From CAVZMO01 sp963776195 (GTDB lineage Bacteria; Nitrospirota; Thermodesulfovibrionia; Thermodesulfovibrionales; SM23-35), in contig CAVZMO010000008.1 in assembly GCA_963776195.1 (NCBI GenBank), positions 82,541 to 146,540 of the forward strand: a stretch of 64,000 nucleotides of DNA, written 5' to 3'. A program made the translations under genes and the position numbers. The notes under the pieces are model-generated. The model saw only the letters and a program-made list of their open reading frames with translations, had not been told where the DNA came from and searched no databases. The number at the start of each line of letters is the position of its first letter. Within the stretch, counting starts at the first letter, position 1. This document shows, piece after piece, positions 55,757 through 63,668 of the stretch.

Positions 55757-56157
55757 ATGCTTGTCATCGCTTGATGGCTCGGCTCAATCACAATCTGCCC
55801 GACCTTATAAGTTCTCCCTTGAACTAGTCTATAAGTAAAAGCATAAGGCCAAAACAGCAATTTTACAAATTTTGACTTTGGTCGTATGCAAAACAGTTCA
55901 TGAATAAGGTTACTCGTATGTCATTATCTATGAAAAGGGTGTTGTCTATGCCTACGATTGCTCTTTTCTGCATTTGTTGTTGAACTCCATTCATAATATA
56001 AATCAAAAGCATTATAATTGATGGGGTCTCTAAAAAAATGGACATGGCTACGGGTGACTGATAGAAAAGGAAGTTGGATTTTTTGAGAGTAATCGTCTTG
56101 TTCTCAGAAATGGGGATAGGTCTGTGAAGATGAAACAATTGACCTATTGAGTTCTGT
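55757..56157. other. Intergenic stretch without a supported gene
   Basis: About 400 AT-rich bases between divergent genes. A minus-strand open frame overlapping the next gene has no recognisable content. Presumably it holds promoters for the peptidase and methyltransferase genes, but no clean boxes stand out. Confidence 0.4.
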
Positions 56158-56928
56158 ATGAATGCTTGGAAACAAAACATATTTTTTGTCCTTGTCGAAC
56201 CGGGGGAACCGGGTAATATCGGCGCATCCGCACGCGCTATAAAGAACATGGGGTTCAGAAACCTTTGCCTCGTTAAGCCCCCGCCTGAGATGTCGGTAGA
56301 GGGGAGATGGTTTGCCCGCAACGCCCATGATGTACTCGACTCCGCAGAGGTTTATGATGCCGTTGAAGAGGCGATAAGGGACAAAGCTGTTGTCGTGGGA
56401 ACGACCAGGAGAGCGGGAAAGCGACGCGGGGTGATATTGCCTGTTGAACAGGGGACGGCAAGGATTCGTGATGTTGCCGCAAATAATAAAGTCGCTATCC
56501 TCTTCGGGCGGGAAGCGCGCGGGCTTTACAATGATGAGGTGGACCAGTGCGGTTTTCTGCTCAAAATCCAGAGCAGTCAGATCCAGCCCTCGCTGAACCT
56601 TTCGCAGGCGGTCCTGATCATCGCCTATGAACTTTCAAAGCATGGTCGGGAGATAGATAATACATCCGGCAGTGCCGGGAAAAAGAAATATGACAACTCA
56701 AGACTGATTGAAGACCTCAAGGCACATGGAGAGATCGCACCCTTATACGAAAGGATATCCCGGGTGCTGGAGCTGCTTGAATACATACCGAGGGGCGACA
56801 GGAATCTCATGAAAAATATCATGGTCAATCTAAAGCACTTCATCGGCAGGGCCGGGATTACAGAGAAGGAACTGAACATGATTCAGGGTTTATGCACACA
56901 GATAGAGAAGAAGGTGGCGAAGAGATAG
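56158..56928 (+). CDS. TrmH/SpoU-family RNA methyltransferase (TrmJ-like)
   Basis: The 256-residue protein is a SPOUT methyltransferase: FFVLVEPGEPGNIGASARAI and KNMGFRNLCLVKPP at the N-terminus, and the knotted AdoMet site VAILFGREARGLYNDEVDQC with IQPSLNLSQAVLIIAYEL. TrmJ proteins methylate the 2'-O of position 32 in tRNAs. The C-terminal helical extension (EYIPRGDRNLMKNIMVNLKH) fits TrmJ. The 3' two thirds of the gene are repeated after the adjacent toxin-antitoxin pair. Confidence 0.9.
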   Translation: MNAWKQNIFFVLVEPGEPGNIGASARAIKNMGFRNLCLVKPPPEMSVEGRWFARNAHDVLDSAEVYDAVEEAIRDKAVVVGTTRRAGKRRGVILPVEQGTARIRDVAANNKVAILFGREARGLYNDEVDQCGFLLKIQSSQIQPSLNLSQAVLIIAYELSKHGREIDNTSGSAGKKKYDNSRLIEDLKAHGEIAPLYERISRVLELLEYIPRGDRNLMKNIMVNLKHFIGRAGITEKELNMIQGLCTQIEKKVAKR

Positions 56929-56941
56929 AGATGCAAGAACA
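56406..56941 (+). repeat. Direct repeat copy 1 (3' part of the trmJ-like gene)
   Basis: This 536-base stretch recurs at 57561-58096 in the same orientation with roughly fifteen mismatches and a one-base indel near the start by eye (about 97% identical). The two copies bracket the RelE/AbrB pair almost exactly, with 619 bases between them. Confidence 0.9.
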
Positions 56942-56943
56942 CC

Positions 56944-57210
56944 TTACCTGAATCGATCGATGAGTTTATGGGTCCCGACAAAAAAGAGTTTATAAATGTT
57001 GCCTTCCTGCCTGAAGATGCATCGATAGAAGTCATCTACATAAAACTCCCGGAAATCAGAGCCTTCGAGTTTATGGATTTTTAGTGAGGGGTGTTTGGGA
57101 TTTTCTTTGAGAAGAGACAGTTGTTTCTTAAATTTTTTCTTTATGTCTCTGGGGAGTTCGTCATACTGAGGAAAAAACTCCGGTTCTATGGCGATGAGAG
57201 ATGTGCTCAA
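56944..57210 (-). CDS. RelE/ParE-type toxin
   Basis: The 88-residue protein shows the RelE-fold pattern: FFPQYDELPRDIKKKFKKQL, the helix LLKENPKHPSLKIHKLEGSD, and the strand segment FYRCIFRQEGNIYKLFFVGT followed by the C-terminal HKLIDRF. Such toxins cleave mRNA on the ribosome or inhibit gyrase. The start overlaps the antitoxin stop by 4 bases. The antitoxin comes first here, unlike in higBA. Confidence 0.82.
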   Translation of the reverse strand: MSTSLIAIEPEFFPQYDELPRDIKKKFKKQLSLLKENPKHPSLKIHKLEGSDFREFYVDDFYRCIFRQEGNIYKLFFVGTHKLIDRFR

Positions 57211-57482
57211 TCTCTCTTATCCAGTTCCTCGATGAATTCATCAATCTTATATGCTTTGGACTTGCCGTCCCTGAAATTCTTTTCAGCCTTTCTTATCTTC
57301 TTCTGTACATCCTCAGCCCAGAACCACGCCTGTGAGCGAGGTATCTGGATAGAGGGCTCAAGGACGATTTTCCCTTCCCTTATCTCTACAATAAGCTGAT
57401 CGCCTTCCTTGATATGGAGTTTCTCACAAACCTCTTTAGGAATGGCTATCTGTCTCTTCGGCGAAACTGTCAGTGGTTTCAT
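57207..57482 (-). CDS. AbrB/MazE-type antitoxin
   Basis: The 91-residue protein starts with an AbrB/SpoVT swapped-hairpin DNA-binding domain (LTVSPKRQIAIPKEVCEKLH ... GDQLIVEIREGKIVLEP), followed by a charged helical tail (VQKKIRKAEKNFRDGKSKAY) that would wrap the toxin. A perfect palindrome just upstream of its start is a probable autoregulatory operator. Confidence 0.87.
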   Translation of the reverse strand: MKPLTVSPKRQIAIPKEVCEKLHIKEGDQLIVEIREGKIVLEPSIQIPRSQAWFWAEDVQKKIRKAEKNFRDGKSKAYKIDEFIEELDKRD

Positions 57483-57515
57483 AATGTTAGCTCCTTACAA
57501 ACGTTATTGCTTAGT

Positions 57516-57542
57516 AAAATAGTAAAATAAACTTACTATTTT
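57516..57542 (-). promoter_or_regulatory. Palindromic operator candidate upstream of the AbrB-type antitoxin
   Basis: AAAATAGTAA (57516-57525) and TTACTATTTT (57533-57542) form perfect 10-base arms around a 7-base centre. It lies 34-60 bases upstream of the antitoxin start and directly next to the truncated methyltransferase copy. AbrB-type antitoxins bind such AT-rich palindromes to repress their own operon; use here is inferred from position. Confidence 0.55.
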
Positions 57543-58083
57543 GTCAATGTCTATGTGCCTGCAGGAGAGAGGGAAAGAGACGCGGGGTGATTTGCCTGTT
57601 GAACAGCGGACGGCAAGGATTCGTGATGTTGCCGCAAATAATAAAGTCGCTATCCTCTTCGGGCGGGAAGCGCGCGGGCTTTACAATGATGAGGTGGACC
57701 AGTGCGGTTTTCTGCTCAAAATCCAGAGCAGTCAGATCCAGCCCTCGCTGAACCTTTCACAGGCGGTCCTGATCATCGCCTATGAACTTTCAAAGCATGG
57801 TCAGAAGATAGATAATACATCCGGCAGCGCCGGGAAAAAGAAATATGACAACTCAAGACTGATTGAAGATCTCAAGGCACATGGAGAGATCGCACCCTTA
57901 TACGAAAGGATATCCCAGGTACTGGAGCTGCTTGAATACATACCGAGGGGCGACAGGAATCTCATGAAAAATATCATGGTCAATCTAAAGCACTTCATCG
58001 GCAGGGCCGGGATTACAGAGAAGGAACTGAACATGATTCAGGGTTTATGCACGCAGATAGAGAAGAAGGTATTGAAGAGATAG
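57541..58083 (+). pseudogene. 5'-truncated duplicate of the TrmJ-like methyltransferase gene
   Basis: The frame encodes 180 residues, of which residues from about 20 onward are nearly identical to residues 95-256 of the neighbouring methyltransferase (VAANNKVAILFGREARGLYN...). The N-terminal half of the SPOUT domain is absent and replaced by an unrelated stretch (MSMSMCLQERGKETRGDL) read through the junction. It keeps the AdoMet-binding knot but is unlikely to fold alone. It marks the site where the toxin-antitoxin block was inserted or duplicated. Confidence 0.85.
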
Positions 58084-58096
58084 AGATACAAGAAAA
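57561..58096 (+). repeat. Direct repeat copy 2 (3' part of the trmJ-like gene)
   Basis: Partner of copy 1 at 56406-56941. Recombination between the copies would remove the toxin-antitoxin pair and leave a single methyltransferase gene. Confidence 0.9.
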
Positions 58097-58414
58097 CATC
58101 GAAAAACAGTATGTCTTTATTTATTTTATTCATCCTTCCTTTTACTTTCTCTCTTCTGTTTTGATAGCGGACCGTATAATGTATTTTTTGGGCAGAAAAT
58201 ATGGTCGGGGATATAGAGAAAAAGCGTCAGGTTTAGGTTGCATTGAAAGGTTTTCTGTAATAAAATTACCCTAAGATGGTCATCATGAATGAGGTTTGGA
58301 AAGTATTGTCGGTCTCGATTTCGGAGGAGAAGAGTTCGATGGCAGTGGAAGGATTGAGAAACGGGAGGTCGAAATCAGAGGCGGGGAAGGGTTTCCCGAA
58401 GAGAGAGACATAAC
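58097..58414 (+). other. Intergenic stretch with one weak small frame
   Basis: A 46-codon frame from about 58274 reads MVIMNEVWKVLSVSISEEKS and ends just before the next gene. It vaguely recalls the opening of MOSC-domain proteins but is far too short to call. Nothing else was seen. Confidence 0.25.
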
Positions 58415-58957
58415 ATGTATGTAGCCACCAGGATGTTCCTCACGAAAGGGGTTGGTCAGAACAAGGAGAAACTGGTGAGTTTCGAACTCGCGCTCCGTGC
58501 CGCACAGATGGCCTCTTTCAATATTGTCAGGGTATCGAGCATCTTTCCTCCTCGCTGTGAAATTGTCACCGTGCGGAAAGGGATAAAGGAACTGACGCCG
58601 GGGCAGATTATCCATACGGTCCTTGCCGAGGCCTCGACTAACGAACGCCACCGTCTCATCGGCGCTTCCATAGGCGTGGCTATACCCAAGGACCGGGGCC
58701 GCTTCGGTTATCTCTCGGAGCACCACAGCTTCGGCGACGACGACAAGACGACCGGCGACTATGCCGAGGACATTGCGGCCCAGATGCTGGCGACGATCCT
58801 TGGCGTGGAGTTTGACGTTGACGAGAGTTACAACAAGCGTCTCGACCAGTGGAAGTTGAGCGACCAGATAGTCAAAACGCGCAACATTACACAAACGAGC
58901 GTCGGCAAGAGCGAGGTCTGGACGACCGTTGTGGCTGCCGCAGTCCTGATACCGTGA
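58415..58957 (+). CDS. pdaD: Pyruvoyl-dependent arginine decarboxylase
   Basis: PdaD converts arginine to agmatine using a pyruvoyl group made by self-cleavage. The 180-residue protein has the cleavage region IVRVSSIFPPRCEIV, where the serine becomes the pyruvoyl residue, with GASIGVAIPKD and FGYLSEHHSFGDDDKTTGDY downstream and the FDVDESYNKRLDQWKLS tail. The length is typical (about 160-185 residues). It starts the polyamine operon; the next gene begins 4 bases after its stop. Confidence 0.94.
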   Translation: MYVATRMFLTKGVGQNKEKLVSFELALRAAQMASFNIVRVSSIFPPRCEIVTVRKGIKELTPGQIIHTVLAEASTNERHRLIGASIGVAIPKDRGRFGYLSEHHSFGDDDKTTGDYAEDIAAQMLATILGVEFDVDESYNKRLDQWKLSDQIVKTRNITQTSVGKSEVWTTVVAAAVLIP

Positions 58958-58961
58958 GGGC

Positions 58962-60060
58962 ATGGTGAGCGGGAGCGGCTACCTCAGGACAAAACCGATC
59001 AGGCCAAAGAAGATCGTCAGCGGGATCTCTGCCGCTGAATTGATCGAAGAGACTTTTTTGGCCTATAACGCCGGCCGCCTCCGGGAGGCATGTAGGCTTT
59101 TCACACGTTAAGATGCTCGAGCCCGATGTAACCGTGGGGCTAAGCATTACCGGCGCCCTGACGCCTGCCGGGCTCGGCATGTCTTCTCTTATTCCTTTGA
59201 TAGAGTCCGGGTTCATCGATTGGATCGTGAGCACCGGCGCGAACCTCTACCACGATACGCACTTCGCCCTGGGGCTCACCATGCACCCGGGCAGTCCTTT
59301 TCTCGACGATCGAAAACTCCGGCAGGAAGGGGTTATCCGCATCTATGACATCCTGTTTGATTACAAAGTCCTCTCTCGACCGACGCCTTTTATATGAAGA
59401 TCCTGAAGGAACCTGAGTTCAACAGGGAGATGTCGACAGCGGAGCTCCATTACAGGATCGGCAGATACGTCAACGAGCTGGAAGCCCTCCCCGGCGTGGG
59501 CGGGGTGAGTGTCCTGGCAGCGGCTTACAGGGCGGGCGTGCCGATATATACGTCATCCCCCGGGGACAGTTCCATCGGGATGAATGTAGCCAGACTTGTG
59601 CTGGATGGCAGCGGGCCCCGTTTGGACGTGGCCAGAGATGTAAACGAGACCGCTGCTATCGTGCTGGGTGCTAAGGAAAAAGGGAAGAGCGCCGTCTTCA
59701 TGCTGGGAGGCGGGTCTCCGAAGAATTTTGTGCTTCAGACCGAGCCCCATATCCAGGAAATTCTGGGGATTGAAGGGGCAGGCCATGATTACTACCTCCA
59801 GCTCACTGACGCTCGTCCGGATACGGGCGGCCTCTCAGGGGCCACGCCCGGCGAGGCGGTAACCTGGGGCAAGGTCGACCCCGATCAACTTCCGGATGCT
59901 GTCGTCTGTTATGCGGATACGACCATAGCGCTGCCGCTTCTGACCGCGTACGCCGTCGCCTCCCGTGGCGCCCCGGCCTCCTTCCCGTCTGTACGACCGG
60001 CGCGAGGACCTCTATCAGCGGCTTCTCGAAAAATATTCGGAAGCGAAAAAAAAGAAGTGA
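58962..60060 (+). pseudogene. Deoxyhypusine-synthase-like protein, three frameshifts
   Basis: The restored protein of about 366 residues reads MVSGSGYLRTKPIRPKKIV, then LEPDVTVGLSITGALTPAGL, IDWIVSTGANLYHDTHFAL, VPIYTSSPGDSSIGMN, and the region MLGGGSPKNFVLQTEPHIQE whose lysine aligns with the catalytic lysine of deoxyhypusine synthase, then DARPDTGGLSGATPGEAVTW. Breaks are near 59107, 59373 and 59970. It ends YDRREDLYQRLLEKYSEA followed by lysines, at a TGA at 60058-60060. Bacteria lack eIF5A, so the bacterial branch must use another acceptor; with PdaD and agmatinase next to it a role in making a longer polyamine such as homospermidine is likely, but unproven. Confidence 0.82.
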
Positions 60061-60965
60061 TTCTCCTTCCCCCGAACAATTTTCTGGCTCTCCCGGAACA
60101 ATGGTCGGGACTCGAACTGTCCCGGGTGGTGGTTCTTCCTGTTCCTTATGAGCACACATCAAGCTTCGGAAAAGGCACGGCCTCAGGTCCGGTATCGATC
60201 CTGGAGGCTTCCGGACAGGTGGAGCTATACGATGAGGAATTAGACACCGAAGTTTATACATTAACGGGCGGGATCTCCACGCTCGAACCTTTGGACCCCG
60301 GCGGCAATGATGCCGTTGCAGTGGAATCGATACGGGAACACGTTCACGGCCTGATCGGAAAAGACAAGACCGTAGTCTGCATTGGCGGCGAGCATACGAT
60401 TTCCATCGGCTCCGCCCATGCCCACTCTGAGCGATATCCGAACCTTTCAGTCCTCCAGTTAGACGCCCACTCAGACCTCCGGGAAGAATACGAAGGGAAC
60501 AGATACAGCCACGCCTGCGTCATGGCCCGGGTTTATGAGTTCAATAAAAGTATCGTACAGGCCGGCATAAGGAGCCAGTGCAGGGAAGAGGCCGATTTCA
60601 TAAGGCAAAAGAAGATCAATACATTTTATGCCTTTGATCTCAAGAGCAGGCGTTACGGTTCAGATCAAGATGCATGGCACGACGCGGTCATCGGTTCCCT
60701 CAGGGAAAACGTCTATCTGACCATCGACTGCGATTTCTTCGATCCCGGGCTTATGCCCGCTGTGGGGACACCCGAGCCGGGCGGGTTCGGGTGGCATGAG
60801 ACCATCTCTTTCTTGCGCAGTCTCGCTGAACGGCGGAGGATAGTCGGGTTCGACATCACGGAGCTGTCGCCAATACCCGGCCTCATACATCCCCAGTTTG
60901 TCATCGCGAAACTGATCTATAAGCTGATAGGGTATATTTTTTCCCGCTCGCGTATTGCAGATTGA
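60057..60965 (+). CDS. speB: Agmatinase / arginase-family ureohydrolase
   Basis: Agmatinase hydrolyses agmatine to putrescine and urea, directly after PdaD in the pathway. The protein of about 302 residues has all manganese-binding motifs: CIGGEHTISIGSAHA, LQLDAHSDLREEYEGNRYSH and TIDCDFFDPGLMPAVGTPEP, then VGFDITELSP. The real start is the GTG at 60057, overlapping the upstream TGA (GTGA); the apparent 523-residue fusion with the deoxyhypusine-synthase-like gene is produced by the frameshift near 59970 and should be ignored. Confidence 0.92.
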   Translation: MILLPPNNFLALPEQWSGLELSRVVVLPVPYEHTSSFGKGTASGPVSILEASGQVELYDEELDTEVYTLTGGISTLEPLDPGGNDAVAVESIREHVHGLIGKDKTVVCIGGEHTISIGSAHAHSERYPNLSVLQLDAHSDLREEYEGNRYSHACVMARVYEFNKSIVQAGIRSQCREEADFIRQKKINTFYAFDLKSRRYGSDQDAWHDAVIGSLRENVYLTIDCDFFDPGLMPAVGTPEPGGFGWHETISFLRSLAERRRIVGFDITELSPIPGLIHPQFVIAKLIYKLIGYIFSRSRIAD

Positions 60966-61100
60966 AAGCGGACAAGAAATAGATACCGCACATAATCTTA
61001 CACTTCAAATGTAATCTTCTGATGGATTGACAGTCTCTTGACGTGTACACCATTGCATGATACCTTGAAATCAAGATTTACAAATTGAATGGAGGCTGAG

Positions 61101-61157
61101 ATGCGCAGAAAGGGCCAGACTTTTTTGTGGGCAGTCAGCATAGTATTCCTCTCATGA
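61101..61157 (+). CDS. Possible 18-residue leader peptide coupled to the AsmA-like gene
   Basis: A strong ribosome site (GGAGG, 61091-61095) precedes ATG 61101. The peptide MRRKGQTFLWAVSIVFLS is basic then hydrophobic and ends with a TGA overlapping the ATG at 61154 of the next frame (ATGA). It could be a coupling leader, or part of the AsmA signal sequence separated by a base change. Confidence 0.4.
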   Translation: MRRKGQTFLWAVSIVFLS

Positions 61158-62816
61158 ATGCGAAGAAGAAAAAAGTCCTTTTTGTCCTTGGCGGCGGCGC
61201 CGCAGCCCTTGTTCTTGGCAGTAGTCGTTTTCGCCCTCACCTTCAACATAAATTTCTACAGGCCCCGCATCGAGGCCGCTGCCTCCGGGGCGACCGGCCT
61301 GGAGGTCAGGATCAATGGGAAGATGGGGCTCTCTTTCTTTCCCTTTGGCGTATCGGCTAAGGATATCCACGTCGCCAACAAGGGAGGCGAAATCATTTCC
61401 CTCGAAAACCTCAAGCTGGGGGCGGAGTTGATGCCCCTGCTGAAGAAGCAACTCAAAGTCACCAGTTGCGAGCTTGTCAAACCTGCCGTCACCATCGTGA
61501 AGGACGCCGATGGGAAATATAATTTTGAAAGCACTGAAAAGAAATCGACTAAAGGGCAGCCGGGAGCAGCCTTCAGTTTGAATGATCTCAAGCTGTCCAA
61601 AGGGGTACTTGTCTATCTCGACAAGAAGACGGGGGAAAAGACGGAGTTTAAGGATTTCAATCTGGCTATCAAGGATCTCTCGATAGCAGGGAACGTCATA
61701 AAGAACGCCTCGTTCACGGGAAGCTTCGACTGCAAGGAGGTGCTGCAAAAGGACTTCAGAATCGAGAATCTCAAGGCCCCTGTGAAGGCGGTCAAGGGGA
61801 TATACAATTTCGAACCTCTTGCCATCGGGGCCCTCGTCTACTTTGACAAGAAGGCGGGTGAAAAGACCGAGTTGAAAGAAATCAATCTGGCTATCAAGGA
61901 TCTTTCGGTAGTGGATACCTCAGGGAACATTATAAAGAACATCTCATTCACAGGAAACATGGACTGCAAGGAGGTACGGAAAAAGGACCTCAAGATCGAC
62001 AACGTCAAGAGTCCTGTAAAAGTGGAGAAGGGAGTAATCTACCTCAAACCCCTTACCATGGATATCTTCGGCGCGAAGGCTGAGGGAGATGCCACGGCAG
62101 ACAAGTCGGAAGTCGATGCTGTGTATAAAATCAATTTGAAGGTATCGAAGCTGGACTTCGAAAAACTTCAGGAGTCCTTCGGCACAAAAAAGGTTATCGG
62201 CGGAAAGGGTGATCTTTATGCCTCCCTGACGATGAAAGAAAAAGGAAATCGCAATCTGATGAGCAGCATGGACGGTACTTTTTCTCTCCGGGGCGATAAT
62301 CTCGTCATGTATACTATGGACCTCGACAAGGTCCTCTCATCGTATGAAACAAGCCAGAAGTTCAATCTCGTCGACCTCGGCGCTTTCTTCATCGCCGGCC
62401 CTCTCAGTACCGTTGCGCTCAAGGGGTACCGTTACGGGGACGTTTACAACCAGACCCGGGGAGGGCAGGGCGCCATCACACAGTTCATCTCCCACTGGAA
62501 GATCAAAGACGGTGTGGCAGACGCTACGGACTGCGCCCTTGCGACGCACCATAATCGGGTTGCCCTTAAGGGCAAGCTCAATCTTGTCAGCGAACGATAT
62601 GATAATGTAATAGTGGCGCTTCTCGATGACAAGGGATGCGCAAAATTCAAACAAGGCATCAGCGGTTCCTTCAGCAGTCCCCAGGTCGGCGCGGTGAGCG
62701 CGGTCGAGTCCCTTGCCGGCCCGATCTTCAATCTTTACAGGAAGGCAAAACGCTTTCTTCAAGGCGGCAAATGCGAGGTCTTTTATAACGGTGCTGTGCA
62801 GCAACCTCCAAAATGA
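61158..62816 (+). CDS. AsmA-family envelope protein with an internal duplication
   Basis: The 552-residue protein shows the AsmA opening after a membrane anchor: NINFYRPRIEAAASGATGLE and RINGKMGLSFFPFGVSAKDI, then the C-terminal AsmA domain (GGKGDLYASLTMKEKGNRNL ... DGTFSLRGDNLVMYTMDLDK). A block of about 75 residues is repeated (GEKTEFKDFNLAIKDLSI and GEKTELKEINLAIKDLSVV). AsmA-like proteins bridge the periplasm in lipid transport. The N-terminus is doubtful: ATG 61154 in another frame gives a more natural anchor (MNAKKKKVLFVLGGGAAALV), joined by a shift near 61217. Confidence 0.85.
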   Translation: MRRRKKSFLSLAAAPQPLFLAVVVFALTFNINFYRPRIEAAASGATGLEVRINGKMGLSFFPFGVSAKDIHVANKGGEIISLENLKLGAELMPLLKKQLKVTSCELVKPAVTIVKDADGKYNFESTEKKSTKGQPGAAFSLNDLKLSKGVLVYLDKKTGEKTEFKDFNLAIKDLSIAGNVIKNASFTGSFDCKEVLQKDFRIENLKAPVKAVKGIYNFEPLAIGALVYFDKKAGEKTELKEINLAIKDLSVVDTSGNIIKNISFTGNMDCKEVRKKDLKIDNVKSPVKVEKGVIYLKPLTMDIFGAKAEGDATADKSEVDAVYKINLKVSKLDFEKLQESFGTKKVIGGKGDLYASLTMKEKGNRNLMSSMDGTFSLRGDNLVMYTMDLDKVLSSYETSQKFNLVDLGAFFIAGPLSTVALKGYRYGDVYNQTRGGQGAITQFISHWKIKDGVADATDCALATHHNRVALKGKLNLVSERYDNVIVALLDDKGCAKFKQGISGSFSSPQVGAVSAVESLAGPIFNLYRKAKRFLQGGKCEVFYNGAVQQPPK

Positions 62817-62869
62817 TTCTCTTCTTGTGATTGGCTTTGTTTTTGTTGCTCGTTCCGGGGACACCATAC

Positions 62870-63538
62870 TTAATTCTCCTCGCCCTTTGTCTTTGGGCCG
62901 GGTTTTCGACGCCGTAACGATCTACCCGAGACACTCTCCAATCTCTCCACAAAACTGACGTCGCCCAAAGGTCGCCCTGTACATTCATGGCGTCGTATCT
63001 CTGTCAGTATCTTGTCCTCGATCTCTGCCATTAGGACCCCCGCCCAATCGTCTACCATTTCAAGAAGAGGTGCAACTTTAACGAGCATATCATCCCTGCC
63101 TGACAAATGGGCAGATGCACTGCTCCACGGGTAGTCCTCAGGCTGTGATACAAGTTTCGCCCTTACAGGATTCAGTTCCACATATCGTGCAACAGTGAGA
63201 TAATAGCTTTCATCCATCGGAAACGAGTGAAATCGCCCCTGCCATAGATGCCCACGCCAGCCCTCGCGGAAATTTACATGTCTTGTGTACCTTCGATGCG
63301 CCTCACCGATTGCGCTTCGCAGACCATCTTCCGATCTCGGTACAGCTACAAGATGAACATGGTTCGGCATCAAGCAGTATGCCCAGACTTCGACGCTATG
63401 CTTATTACACCAATCTGCCATAAGGTTTCGATATAACCGATAGTCTTCGTCTTGGAAAAAAGTCTCCTGCCTGCGATTCCCACGCTGAGTTATATGATGC
63501 GGAAGGTTAGCGGCTACAATCCGTGCGATTCTTGCCAT
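62870..63538 (-). CDS. REP-associated tyrosine transposase (RAYT, TnpA_REP family)
   Basis: The 222-residue protein is a single-strand HUH transposase of the Y1 family: ARIVAANLPHHITQRGNRRQ at the start, the metal-binding HUH motif YCLMPNHVHLVAVPR, and the catalytic tyrosine segment YYLTVARYVELNPVRAKLV with PEDYPWSSASAHL. RAYTs move or process REP palindromes. C-rich palindromes at 10.43 and 25.73-25.86 kb could be its substrates. It is a domesticated single gene with no obvious ends. Confidence 0.92.
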   Translation of the reverse strand: MARIARIVAANLPHHITQRGNRRQETFFQDEDYRLYRNLMADWCNKHSVEVWAYCLMPNHVHLVAVPRSEDGLRSAIGEAHRRYTRHVNFREGWRGHLWQGRFHSFPMDESYYLTVARYVELNPVRAKLVSQPEDYPWSSASAHLSGRDDMLVKVAPLLEMVDDWAGVLMAEIEDKILTEIRRHECTGRPLGDVSFVERLESVSGRSLRRRKPGPKTKGEEN

Positions 63539-63561
63539 GCGATTATACTATGGATTACTAG

Positions 63562-63590
63562 CCCAGATTATTCATAAATTCTTCTGAAAA
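63562..63590 (+). repeat. Probable left end of the IS1380-type element
   Basis: The sequence CCCAGATTATTCATAAATTC at 63562 lies about 107 bases upstream of the transposase start and resembles terminal repeats of IS1380 elements as I recall them. The right end is outside the window, so neither the inverted repeat nor the target duplication can be confirmed. Confidence 0.4.
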
Positions 63591-63668
63591 AAATAGCCAA
63601 CAATCCTGAGACCTTTGGTATTATTGAGTTTACGAGAGCTCAAAACCAAAGAAAGGATGGTTGGCTAT

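Noticed and set aside
55863..56321. Minus-strand frame overlapping the start of the TrmJ-like gene
   Set aside because: No recognisable domain, no ribosome site, and most of its conserved-looking part is antisense to the methyltransferase.
58283..58963. 226-residue minus-strand frame opposite pdaD
   Set aside because: It is antisense to a well-supported enzyme gene and has no motif of its own.
59394..60965. Apparent 523-residue fusion of a deoxyhypusine-synthase-like protein with agmatinase
   Set aside because: Frame analysis shows the first gene's real C-terminus ends with a TGA at 60058-60060 in another frame, and the agmatinase starts at a GTG overlapping it; the fusion comes from an indel near 59970.
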